A stretch of DNA of 32,500 nt from Neocallimastix lanati (nom. inval.) (Eukaryota; Neocallimastigomycota; Neocallimastigomycetes; Neocallimastigales; Neocallimastigaceae): NCBI GenBank assembly GCA_016946835.1, contig JACVTC010000065.1:150001-182500 (forward strand), given 5' to 3'. The notes under the pieces were generated by a model. The model saw nothing but the letters and a program-made list of their open reading frames with translations. It did not search any database and was not told the DNA's origin. Shown here piece by piece: positions 22,921 to 32,500 of this stretch (position 1 is the stretch's first letter; every line of letters begins with the position of its first letter). A program made the translations under genes and the position numbers.

Positions 22921-23463
22921 AATAGTAGTGTTGAATATAATTAAAGTACAGATTGAATAAAATAAAATTAAATAAAATAAAATTAAATAAAATAAAATAA
23001 AATAAAAAAAAAAGCAACTTTAAGTTTTTTTTTTTTTAAATTTATTAATAATTGAAAGTTTTTTATTTAATATTATGATAAAAATTTTTTTACAAAGATA
23101 AAAAATAAAAAATAAAAAATAAAATATTATTAAATAAACTTTTGATCTCATTCTATGGAATCAAAAGTTTTATTTACATACATATTTATTTACTGATATT
23201 CATTTATTTATTTACTTTTTATTTATATTTATTTGAAAAATTATTTACTTTATATTTATATATTTATTTATTTACATAAATATTTATTTACTTTAAATTT
23301 ACTTATTTATTAATATTTATTTATTTATTTAGTTAGTTTATTTTTATATGTGTATTTAGTTTTTATTCATTTTTAAAAGTATATTTATTTATAATAATTA
23401 TACATTTTAAATATAAACTCATATTGTTACAACATTTTAAATACTAAAAACTATACTAGAATA
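22921..23463. other. AT-rich sequence with AAAAT and TTTA tracts
   Basis: An AATAAAATAAAATT-type tail of the minisatellites reaches 23010. Decayed TTTA/TATTTA tracts follow (23180-23400). No gene seen. Confidence 0.6.
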
Positions 23464-23640
23464 TTTTTGATACTTTTATATATTGTTATTAATATTTGAT
23501 TTTTGATACTTTTATATATTGTTATTACTATTTGATATTTGATTTTTGATACTTTTATATATTGTTATTACTATTTGATATTTGATTTTTGATACTTTTA
23601 TATATTGTTATTACTATTTGATATTTGTAACACTATATAT
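23464..23640. repeat. 43-bp tandem repeat, about 3.5 copies
   Basis: The phrase TACTTTTATATATTGTTATT starts at 23471, 23507, 23550 and 23593. The last two spacings are 43 bp. The first is 36 bp because it lacks one GATATTT. Confidence 0.9.
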
Positions 23641-23764
23641 ATATAATTCTTTTGTTTAATTTGTTTCATTTAAATATTTTTTTTTTGTTTCATTTAAATG
23701 TTTTTTTTTGTTTGTTTTTCGCTTTTATTATTCAATTATTTAATATTCAATTTTCAATATTTAA

Positions 23765-23866
23765 TATTTTTTATTATTTATTTTTTATTTATTATTTATT
23801 TATTATTTATTATTTATTTATTATTTATTATTTATTATTTATTATTTATTATTTATTATTTATTAA
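23765..23866. repeat. Heptanucleotide (ATTTATT)n tract, T-rich strand
   Basis: ATTTATT-type units on the plus strand. This is the reverse complement of the much longer AATAAAT arrays that begin 100 bp downstream. Confidence 0.9.
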
Positions 23867-23959
23867 TAAGTACTTTCTTTTATTATTTTTTATAAATTCT
23901 GTGTTTACTTCGTTAAGGAATTTAATAAAAATTATTATTATGATTTGTTAAAGTTGGAT

Positions 23960-23989
23960 TTTAAAATAAATAAATAAATAAATAAATAA

Positions 23990-24021
<32 letters not shown>

Positions 24022-24450
24022 AAATATATAATTAATAAAAAGAGCATTTATTGATATTAAATAAATAAATAATAAATAATAAATAATAAATAATAAATAA
24101 TAAATAATAAATAATTGAATAATAAATAATAAATAATAAATAATAAATAATAAATAATAAATAATAAATAATAAATAATAAATAATTTAATAATAAATAA
24201 TAAATAATTGAATAATAAATAAATAAATAAATAATAAATAAGAAATAATAAATAATAAATAATAAATAATAAATAATAAATAAGAAATAATAAATAATAA
24301 ATAATAAATAATAAATAATAAATAATAAATAATAAATAATAAATAATAAATAATAAATAATAAAATAAATAATAATAAAAAGAATTAAGAGAGTATTTAT
24401 TAATTATTGAATAATAATGAATAAATAATAAATAATAAATAATAAATAAA
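23960..24450. repeat. (AAAT)n and (AATAAAT)n array 1
   Basis: Tetranucleotide TAAA runs lead into long stretches of the 7-bp unit AATAAAT, interrupted by TTGA and AAAAAGAGCATTTATT-like spacers. Confidence 0.93.
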
Positions 24451-24951
24451 ATAAATATATTTAATTTTAAATTGTAAATTATATTAATTATTTCAAAATT
24501 TTTTTTTATTGCTTATTAATATTCTCAATGATCTAATTATTATTTGTTTCTAATTAGTATTATTTCAATATTTTAATATTTTTTAGTATTTAAGATAAAT
24601 TAAATAGTTATTTATTTTTAATATTATACTAAAACATTAAATAAAATGAATTTTCATTATTTATTGTTATTGATGGTTGATTGTTTTTTTTAGTGAAAGG
24701 TTTTTATATTATCATTATTTGAAAAAAAAAAAATAAAAATTAAATATTATCACTTTGTATATTATAAATTAGAGAATCTTTATTTAAAGTAGTTAGATAG
24801 CTCTTAATAAAATATTCATTGTAATATTTATCTATTTATTATTAACTTTTATTTATTTTATCAAAGAGGATAGTTTTGTGTCATAAAAACTTAATACTTT
24901 TCCCAAGCGTAAAATAAAAAAAAGAATAAATAAAATTAATATGATATAATA
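24451..24951. other. AT-rich spacer between heptamer arrays
   Basis: About 500 bp of A/T sequence without visible tandem structure. No gene seen. Confidence 0.55.
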
Positions 24952-25599
24952 ATGGAATAAATAATAAATAATAAATAATAAATAATAAATAATAAATAAT
25001 AAATAATAAAATAATAAATAATAAATAATAAATAATAAATAATAAATAATAAATAATAAATAATAAATAACTGAATAATAAATAATAAATAATAAATAAT
25101 AAATAATAAATAATAAATAATAAATAATAAATAATAAATAATAAATAATAAATAATAAATAATAAATAATAAATAATAAATAATAAATAATAAATAATTA
25201 AATAATAAATAAGTAATAAATAATAATAAATAATAAATAATAAATAATAAATAATAAATAATTAATAATAAATAATAAATAATAAATAATAAATAATAAA
25301 TAATAAATTATAAAAAGAGTATTTATTAATAAATAATAAATAATAAATAATAAATAATAAATAATAAATAATAAATAATAAATAATAAATAATAAATAAT
25401 AAATAATAAATAATAAATAATAAATAATAAATAATAAATAATAAATAATAAATAATAAATAATAAATAATAAATAATAAATAATAAATAATAAATAATAA
25501 ATAATAAATAATAAATAATAAATAATAAATAATAAATAATAAATAATAAATAATAAATAATAAATAATAAATAATAAATAATAATTGATAATTAATGAA

Positions 25600-25647
<48 letters not shown>

Positions 25648-25670
25648 AAATAATAAAAAATTGAATAATA
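24952..25670. repeat. (AATAAAT)n array 2, over 600 bp
   Basis: About 90 heptamer units with few interruptions: CTGAAT near 25070, AATTAAT near 25260 and AAAAAGAGTATTTATTAAT near 25310. It ends in an (AAAT)n tract at 25593-25640. The unit has no minus-strand stop in any frame, so it creates a 168-codon frame of repeated Leu-Phe-Ile-Ile-Tyr-Tyr-Leu that is not a gene. Confidence 0.96.
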
Positions 25671-26194
25671 AATAAATATAATTATATTTTATCAAAATTT
25701 CCAAAATTTTGTGTTACCCTAAACTTTCTATATATGATTATAATTATTTTGAAATGTTTAGACATATGAATCTTAATAGTTATATTTTAGAAGAATTATG
25801 TGAAAAGCTTTAATTTATTATAAATTAAAATAGAAAACGGTTATTTTTTATTTATTAATAATGAAATGCTATAATTAGTATCTCATAAATTTTATAATTT
25901 AATATCATTATTAAATTAATAACTTTAACGGCATTTATTGTTTATTAAAATTAAATCAAACTGCTGTAATTATATCGATTAATATAATTGAATATATTTC
26001 TTTATATTATATAGGCAATAAAATTCTATTAATAATTTAATTTAATCAATTTATAAATTAAAAATAGATTTTAATTTAAAATATAGAAAATAAATAAATA
26101 AATAAAATAAAAAATAAATAAAAAATTTTTTTCTAAATATTTATTAATTAAAAGCAATTAATATATTATATTGTATTATTGACAATATAATTAA
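25671..26194. other. AT-rich intergenic
   Basis: A/T sequence, no gene or clear repeat. Confidence 0.55.
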
Positions 26195-26420
26195 TAATAA
26201 TAATAATAATAAATAATAAATAATAATAATAAATAATAATAAATAATAATAAATAATAATAAATAATAATAAATAATAATAAATAATAATAAATAATAAT
26301 AAATAATAATAAATAATAATAATAAATAATAAATAATAATAATTGAATAATAATAATAATTAAATAATAATAAATAATAATAAATATTAATAAATAATAA
26401 TAAATAATAATAAATAATAT
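26195..26420. repeat. 10-bp (AAATAATAAT)n array
   Basis: Roughly ten regular decamers (26215-26320), then imperfect AAT/AAAT mixtures. This explains the Tyr/Leu-repeat frame on the minus strand. Confidence 0.92.
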
Positions 26421-27072
26421 TAATATAAAACCATTTTATCAACCATTAATAAAATGGATACAAATATACTTATATTAAAAGAAAAAAAAATTTTTTTTTT
26501 TTTTTTGAACTTTTTAAATTTAGTAATAATAATAATAATAATAATCATTTTTTATTTTTTTTTTTATGTATATATTAAATTTTTATATTATAAATATATT
26601 TATAAGTATTATAAAAAATTAAATAATTATTGCATTGTTTTATATTGTTAATATATTTTATTTTTAATCAATCTATATAATAAAATATAAATAATAATAA
26701 AATAATTTATTCATTTTATTAAATTAATATTTTTATTTTTTTTATAGACAGTTTAAAAAAAAAAAAAAAAAAAAAAAGATATAAATAAATAAACTTCTCC
26801 TTTGTATTTATTCTTTTTTAAAGTTTATATTTAAAAAAAAATAAAAGATTATTTATTTGTTAATAATAAATATTTGAAAGTTTGTTAATTTTTTTTTATT
26901 ATTTTGTAAAATATATCATTTAATTATAAATCTTTTTATTTTTTTTTTAATCAAAATTATAATAATTATTTGTTCAAAAGTATTAAAAGTAGAAAAAAGA
27001 TAAAATTGTATTGTAAAAAGATAAAATTGTAAAATAAGATTTTTTTTTTTTTCGAAAGGATAAAAATCAAAA
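26421..27072. other. Upstream region of the expansin gene
   Basis: A/T runs and homopolymers. A duplicated AAAAAGATAAAATTGTA phrase at about 26994-27028 and a T-tract followed by TTCGAAAGG lie just before the start codon. Promoter elements cannot be assigned with confidence. Confidence 0.45.
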
Positions 27073-28677
27073 ATGAATTTTAAAAAATTAACTTTGATAA
27101 ATTCAATAATAGCTGTCGTTAGTGCTGCTACTGGTAGCATAAGTGCTTTTAGTAGATATCCAGGAATTGTAGATTTAATTGAAGCGAACACTAAAAATTA
27201 TAAAAATAATTTCAAATATACTTTTGTTGATGGTCCAATTTACAGTGGTGATGGTACAGCTTATGGAGATGCCACTTCAGGTGGTAATTGTTTATTCCCA
27301 AAGAAGGAATACTATAATGATATGATGTACGCTGCTCTCAACAATAAACAATACAATACAGATATGGGTAAATAATTAAAAATATATTATTATTTTAATA
27401 AAATAAATAAATTCGCAATGATTGTTAATATAAAAATTATAATAGAAAATATAAAAAGTAGATAAATAAAAAAAAAATTAATTTATAAAATTTTAAAAAA
27501 TATAATAGATAAATTAAAAAATAAATAAATAAATAATATTATATAATAAAATAAAAAAGATTTTTTAATAAAAGAATTTAAAACAAAAAGAAGAAAAAAG
27601 AAATGTAAATGTTTTAAATTAAAAAAAAACTAAAATTTATTAATTTTATTTTTATTCTATTTTCTTTTATAATTTATCTTTTTAAAAGGTTGTGGTCTCT
27701 GTGCAGTAGTAGTTTCAACTAGTAACCCATACAAACCAATTAGAGTACGTATTATTGATCAATGTCCAGAATGTGCTCACGGAAGTTTAGATTTCAGTGA
27801 TAAGGCTTTTAAGGCCCTTTCAAACAAAACTCCGGATCGTATTAAGATTACTTGGGCTCTTATTCCTTGTGATGTCGATGTAAATGAATTCCCAGCTCTT
27901 GTAAAACCAAATTCTGCTATTAAATTCCAATTTAAATCTGGTAGTACCCAATTCTGGGGTGAAGTTCAAGTTTTCAATACTCGTTACCCAGTCGCTAAAG
28001 TTGAATTTTTAAGTGGCGGTAAGTATGTTGGCTTATACAGACGTGCTTATAATTACTGGGCTCTTAATTCTGGTGGTTTTGGTGCGGGTCCATACACTTT
28101 CCGTGTTACCTTAGCTGATAGTACAGTTATTGAAGCTAAAAATGTTAAAATGGTTATTCCAGGTAATGATGAAGGTGATGATTTCTCTAGTGGTACCCAA
28201 ACTATTATCAAGGTTGGTTCTACTAGTAGTGCATCAAAAAGTAGTTCTAGTAATAAGGTAGCTAATAATGCAGCTGTCGGTAAAAAAGTTACTACTACTA
28301 GAAAAGTTACTGTCCCTAAAAAAGCTGCTACTACTAAAAAAACAAGCAATAATAATAAAACTACTTCTAAAGATAAATGTCCAAGCTCTATGTTAAGACA
28401 AGGTTATAAATGTTGTGAAATCAACAATTGTAATATTTACCATAAGGATGGTGATGGTGATTGGGGTCTTGACAGAAACTTAAAATGGTGTGGTATCCGT
28501 TTTGAATGTAAAAATACTATTAATAAGCCATCTAGTGATTCTACCTGTTCAAAGAAATTTAATCAAATGGGTTATAAATGTTGTAATTCATGTAATGCTG
28601 TTTATACCGATTCCACCGGTAGATGGGGAGTCGAAAACAGACAATGGTGTGGTATTCGTAATGACTGTAAAAAATAA
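27073..28677 (+). CDS. Dockerin-bearing expansin-like protein (cellulosomal)
   Basis: Two exons, 27073-27367 and 27689-28677, give 427 residues. Domains in order: a secretion signal (about 1-24, IIAVVSAA then SISAFS); a double-psi beta-barrel expansin domain (about 50-150) with DGPIYSGDGTAYGDATSGG, GCGLCAVVV, RIIDQCPECAHG and LDFSDKAF, whose Asp matches the conserved expansin acidic residue; a second expansin domain like CBM63 (about 160-255) with FQFKSGSTQFWGEVQV and GGFGAGPYTF; a Ser/Thr/Lys linker (about 258-328); and two fungal dockerin (CBM10-type) modules at 329-372 and 385-425, each with GYKCC, DW or RWG and WCGIR. Expansins loosen cellulose-hemicellulose contacts without hydrolysis, and fungal dockerins attach enzymes to cellulosome scaffoldins. 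It should therefore act extracellularly in the cellulosome. Codons are less AT-extreme than the flanks, as in a well-expressed gene. Family call firm; binding properties inferred. Confidence 0.93.
27368..27688 (+). other. Intron of the expansin gene
   Basis: A 321-bp intron with donor GTAAAT and acceptor TTTTAAAAG. It splits codon 99 (G|GT, Gly), restoring DMGCGLC within the expansin domain. It is far more AT-rich than the exons, and reading into it meets a stop after two codons. Confidence 0.92.
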
Positions 28678-29942
28678 GAAAAAAAAAATGAAGTAGTAGT
28701 ATTCATGATATCTGTGGAATCTTAAAATAATAGAATAAGAAATAAAGTAATAATAAAAATTATTTTATTTTAGTTTTTGTTCTATTATATTAAGAAATAT
28801 CACAAAAAAAGGAAAAAATTCTTTATTTTTTTTTTTTTAAATTATAAAATGAAATAAAATATTTATATATATTTTATTTTAATATATGTATATTATTTAG
28901 TAATTTATACTTTATATGTATAGTATTATAATAGTAATAATATTTTTTTTTTCCCTATTCTTATTCTGTTTTTTATTTTAATAATAACAGTAATATACAA
29001 TATTAAAAATAATTAATTATACTTTTCATTTCCATTCATCTCAGTTTAAATTTTATATTTTATTTAATACATATCTATAGAAAAATAATAATAAAAATTT
29101 TTTTTCTTTTTTTTTTTTTGTTTTTTAAATTGTAAATATTTAAAAAAAAAAAAAAAAAAAAAAAGGAAAAAAAAAATATATACAAATCAATACAATAAAT
29201 AAATTTATATATTTATAAAAAAAAAATTTTTTTTTTTCAGTTTGTGTGTATGTTAATTTTTTTTTTTTTAATTAATATATAATAAAAGTGTGATCAACGG
29301 TGGTGTTGTGATTTAGTAACATAAATCTAATTTTTAGGGAAGCTTTCAAATTCTATTATGTCAAATATATCTATATATATATATTTTTTATTTTTATCTT
29401 AGGATGTATTCCATTCCCAAAGAAACTATTTATACTTATTTAAGGTATCCCCCTCTTTCAGTGTATTAACGATCTGTTTACTCAAACCTATGACTATCTT
29501 TTATGGAGTCTAAAGGTCAGAAATCTTTATACTTGTTTTTTCATTTTTCTCTATCCATAGGCTGATCCCTTTACCTCCTCTTTTTTTTTTTATTTTTTTT
29601 TAAAGATATATATGTTATATTATTCAATCATATTATTAGTAAAAAAAAAAAAAAAGCTTTAAATTTTTATTCCACTTTTTAGGTTCAAAAAAAAAAAAAA
29701 AAAATAAAATATTATTAATTGTATATATATGAAAAAAAAAAAAAAAAAAAAAAATTTATACAATACTATAATGTATAATATTGTATATTATTAACATTCT
29801 CCCTACATTTAAGTATTATAAATTTTATGAATGTATTATCATGAATGTAATAATATAAATAATGAATAATCAATAATATTTAATATTTGAGTTTTTTTTT
29901 TATTAATAATTAAGAAATAAATAAATTATATAACATTATAAT
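28678..29942. other. AT-rich intergenic with one balanced patch
   Basis: The first part is the 3' flank of the expansin gene with AATAAA-like signals near 28741. Poly(A) and poly(T) runs follow. A patch at about 29285-29590 has clearly more G and C (for example GTATCCCCCTCTTTCAG, GGCTGATCCCTTTACC) and breaks the pattern. One minus-strand frame there reads protein-like but has three stops, so I assign no gene. Confidence 0.5.
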
Positions 29943-29970
29943 GAAATGTCGTATATATATACGACATTTC
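29943..29970. repeat. Perfect 28-bp palindrome
   Basis: GAAATGTCGTATAT is followed immediately by its reverse complement. It could extrude as a cruciform, bind a dimeric protein, or mark a small element. The 3' flank to about 30060 is also less AT-rich than the surroundings. Confidence 0.9.
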
Positions 29971-30169
29971 TGTGTGACTTCCTAACAGAAATAAATGGGG
30001 AAGTTGCATTACGCCAATTTTTCACGTGATATATATAAATTTGTGGCTATAGCTATATTATACTACATAATATTATTTTATTGTATTATTTTGTTATTTC
30101 AATTTTTAAATTAATTATTAAGTGAATAATTAAATAAATCATATAATGGTTAGATTTTTTGATTTTAAT

Positions 30170-30630
30170 TCTTTTTTTTAATAATAATTCTTTTATTTAA
30201 ATGTTATTAAAAATATAAATATTATTAATTATTTTACTTAAATGTTATTAATAAAAAAAACACATAAAAATATAAATGTTATTAATAATAATTCTTCTTT
30301 TATTTAAATGCTATTAAAAATATAAATGTTATTAATAATAATTCTTCTTTTATTTAAATGCTATTAAAAATATAAATGTTATTAATAATAATTCTTTTAT
30401 TTAAATGTTATTAAAAATATAAATATTATTAATTATTTTACTTAAATGTTATTAATAAAAAAAACACATAAAAATATAAATGTTATTAATAATAATTCTT
30501 TTACTTAAATGTTATTAAAAATATAAAACTAATAATAATAATTTTTTTATTTAAATTTTATTAATAAAAAATTATATAAAATTACAAATGTTATTAAAAA
30601 TATAAATTTTATTAATAATAATTCTTTTCT
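30170..30630. repeat. Compound minisatellite near the MULE 3' end
   Basis: Phrases TATAAATGTTATTAATAATA and TTATTTAAATG alternate. Three consecutive copies are spaced exactly 50 bp apart (30271, 30321, 30371). A longer variant containing AAAAAAAACACATAAAAATA occurs twice (about 30252 and 30457). Confidence 0.85.
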
Positions 30631-30814
30631 TTTAAAAATTATTAAGCGAAATAATAATTATAATGATAAAACTATAAATTATACATTGTATTTGAATATT
30701 TATTAAAACTGTATAAATTTAATATGCTTTATAAATTAAATTATTGAATGACAGAATTCTGATTATTTCATTTGGTCATTCCTCATTTCTTAATTATTTA
30801 TTATAAAGTAATAT

Positions 30815-32239
30815 TTATATTATATTATTTAAATTAGTTAAACAATCAAACCACAAATTAATAATTTTATTTCTATCACATTTAGCATCAATTAACTTGG
30901 CTTCAATACTTTTGAAGCGTTCAATTAAGACACTGATTTCATTAGCTTTATTTATTGCTTTTTTTTTTATTTTCCAAATTCCTCTCATTTTTCTTTGATA
31001 ATCATAATATGATAAATGTTCAAGTTCATTTGATTTATCTATTAATTCATAAAAAGATGGTTTTGTTGGAAATAAATTATTTAAATAATTATTGAGTGAT
31101 TCTGAGGCATTGTTTGTTATATGTTCTATATTATTATAATAATTCCAAATTTTCATATCATAATCAATTAAATATGTTTTATAAAAATATTCTAAAAATT
31201 TTAAAAATTGACAATAATTATTTTTAATGGATTTAATTTTAATTATAACATAAATATCAAATATATATTCAGGATTTATAAATGGTAAATTTGAAATAGC
31301 TTTATAATAAATAAATATATTATTATTATTTTTTACTTCATTATAGCATAATTTATTTTTTTTAATTTCTAGTGATTTTTTATAATGCCAAATGCAATAT
31401 TTAATATTTGTATTAGGAAATATTGTTTTTGCTGCTTTAGATATGGCCCTTTCAAAATCACAATGCAAATTTTTTGGTTCAATTCTAATATTATTGTTAC
31501 ATGTATTAGCATTTTCTTTCAATTTTTCAAATAACATTTTATATGTTTCTTGTTCTTTATTTTTTAATATTGCAAAAGAAGTAGTGTAAAAACTATCTAA
31601 TTCTTTAGCATAAGTTCTTGTAATAAATACTTGATAACTAAATTTAGGGGCAATAAAAAATGTACCATCAACAAATATATCATCATTATATTCCCTAAAT
31701 AATTTTGCTTGAAAAGGGAATTGAAAAATTATTAAATTAGAATTTTTGAATATCATAAAATTTTCACCTCGCTTTGTTTTATAATATTCAGATTCACTTG
31801 GAATTTCAGCAAATGTTGTTACATTGGATGGTAGTTTTTTATTTAAATTTCTTGATATTTGGGATTTAATTGAATTATATTCTGGACATATAAGTCCCAT
31901 TTCTTTAGAAATTTTATTATATAGGGGTTTTATTTTTATACCAAAAGGAATTGAACTTTTTTCAATTCCATCTTTAATTTTATGTTTCATTATAGATAGG
32001 GATACATCGTATTCATTTTCAGGATGATTATGTGAACTATTATACTTTAAAATTTCTTTCTTATCATTTAAAATAATAAAAGATTTACATTTATTTATTT
32101 TTTTATATTCTGTACATTTATACACTTTGGAATTATCTTTTCTTTTATATGAAAAATTAAATTTATATTTTTTATTAATAATAATTTGTTCTTTTCCTTT
32201 GTTGGATTCACTTATATCAATAATTAAATTTTCTTCCAT
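30815..32239 (-). CDS. MULE-type transposase, apparently intact
   Basis: A single 474-codon frame from ATG 32239 to TAA 30815. Residues about 23-72 form a FLYWCH-type zinc finger (KYKFNFSYKRKD, then C42, C51, H70-x-H72). The MULE DDE core follows: D191 in FVDGTFF, D261 in LHCDFERA, the C282-x2-H285 motif in YCIWH and E380 in NNASESLN. It would cut and reinsert its own element DNA by the RNase H-fold mechanism. All three acidic residues and the zinc ligands are present and there is no frameshift, unlike the two related copies at 9286-9852 and 15585-17130, so it is the youngest of the three. The 3' flank shares GACAGAATTC and about 80 further bp with copy B. I could not find matching terminal inverted repeats or target duplications in the window, so mobility is unproven. 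The C-terminus may be shorter than in large plant MULEs. Confidence 0.9.
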   Translation of the reverse strand: MEENLIIDISESNKGKEQIIINKKYKFNFSYKRKDNSKVYKCTEYKKINKCKSFIILNDKKEILKYNSSHNHPENEYDVSLSIMKHKIKDGIEKSSIPFGIKIKPLYNKISKEMGLICPEYNSIKSQISRNLNKKLPSNVTTFAEIPSESEYYKTKRGENFMIFKNSNLIIFQFPFQAKLFREYNDDIFVDGTFFIAPKFSYQVFITRTYAKELDSFYTTSFAILKNKEQETYKMLFEKLKENANTCNNNIRIEPKNLHCDFERAISKAAKTIFPNTNIKYCIWHYKKSLEIKKNKLCYNEVKNNNNIFIYYKAISNLPFINPEYIFDIYVIIKIKSIKNNYCQFLKFLEYFYKTYLIDYDMKIWNYYNNIEHITNNASESLNNYLNNLFPTKPSFYELIDKSNELEHLSYYDYQRKMRGIWKIKKKAINKANEISVLIERFKSIEAKLIDAKCDRNKIINLWFDCLTNLNNII

Positions 32240-32500
32240 TTCTATATTTTTATAAATATTCTTTAATTATATAATTATAATTATTATATTAATTGTCCAA
32301 TATTATTCATAATATTAATTTTGAAAAATTAGTTTTTCAATTATTTGTAAAATAAATAAATAAATAAATAAAGAATGTAATAATATAAGTACAAGTATAT
32401 AAAATAAAATAAATATTAAATGTAATATTATAAAAGTACAAGTATATATAATAAAATAAATATTTATTATTTTTTTTTATTAAAGAATATTAAAGACAAT
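32240..32500. other. 5' flank of the MULE transposase gene
   Basis: A/T sequence with an AAAT tract (32350-32373) and a 45-bp imperfect tandem duplication starting at 32377 and 32422 (shared AGTACAAGTATATA and AATAAAATAAATATT). The element's outer end probably lies here or beyond the window. Confidence 0.55.

Noticed and set aside
25198-25704. 168-codon minus-strand frame of Leu/Phe/Ile/Tyr repeats
   Set aside because: It is the translation of the (AATAAAT)n array, whose unit has no stop in any minus frame.
28053-28349. 98-codon minus-strand frame opposite the expansin exon
   Set aside because: Antisense shadow of the expansin linker and second domain.
29405-29590. Protein-like minus-strand frame (with KIVIGLSKQIVNTLKEG) that would be open if TAG and TAA were read as Gln
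   Set aside because: Three stops in about 58 codons is near what chance predicts at this composition, and the real genes here end at TAA normally, so a ciliate-type code is not supported.

Overview
The window looks like nuclear DNA of an anaerobic gut fungus (Neocallimastigomycota). The main evidence is an expansin-like gene at 27.1-28.7 kb ending in two cysteine-rich fungal dockerin (CBM10-type) modules, the cellulosome docking domain typical of that phylum. Very AT-rich intergenic DNA full of A/T-only microsatellites and minisatellites, short spliceosomal introns of 210 and 321 bp, and asparagine/serine-rich low-complexity protein segments agree with this. The taxon is inferred.

Layout. 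At the left edge (1-4224, minus) is a two-exon gene for a large protein kinase of the tyrosine-kinase-like type, cut off by the window. 4.2-9.3 kb is AT-rich intergenic DNA with a perfect 84-bp triplication and a 240-bp uninterrupted ATT microsatellite. 9.3-13.0 kb holds islands of more balanced composition: a decayed MULE transposase on the plus strand, two copies in opposite orientation of a previously unannotated repeat with A-rich 3' ends, and between them a unit of about 450 bp with a tRNA-like 5' end and RNA polymerase III signals. 13-15 kb is featureless apart from a tetranucleotide tract, followed by a small GC-rich hairpin cluster.

15.6-21.5 kb is a graveyard: a second decayed MULE transposase, a short fragment resembling the end of a D5-type viral helicase, a fragment of a DBP5/DDX19-like DEAD-box helicase, a broken secreted cysteine-rich membrane protein, and a truncated PI-PLC X-domain protein. 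21.6-26.4 kb is almost entirely A/T minisatellite arrays with units of 3, 7, 10, 43, 47 and 50 bp. The expansin gene follows, and the window ends with an apparently intact 474-codon MULE transposase (30815-32239, minus).

Only three protein genes look intact in this window: the kinase (partial), the expansin and the MULE transposase. They show no sign of acting together. The expansin would be secreted and docked to the cellulosome to loosen plant cell walls. The kinase is a separate signalling gene, and the transposase is a selfish element that has left at least two dead relatives here. No convincing new multi-gene system was found. The best candidates for something undescribed are the Pol III-like unit at 11287-11736 and the repeat pair flanking it.
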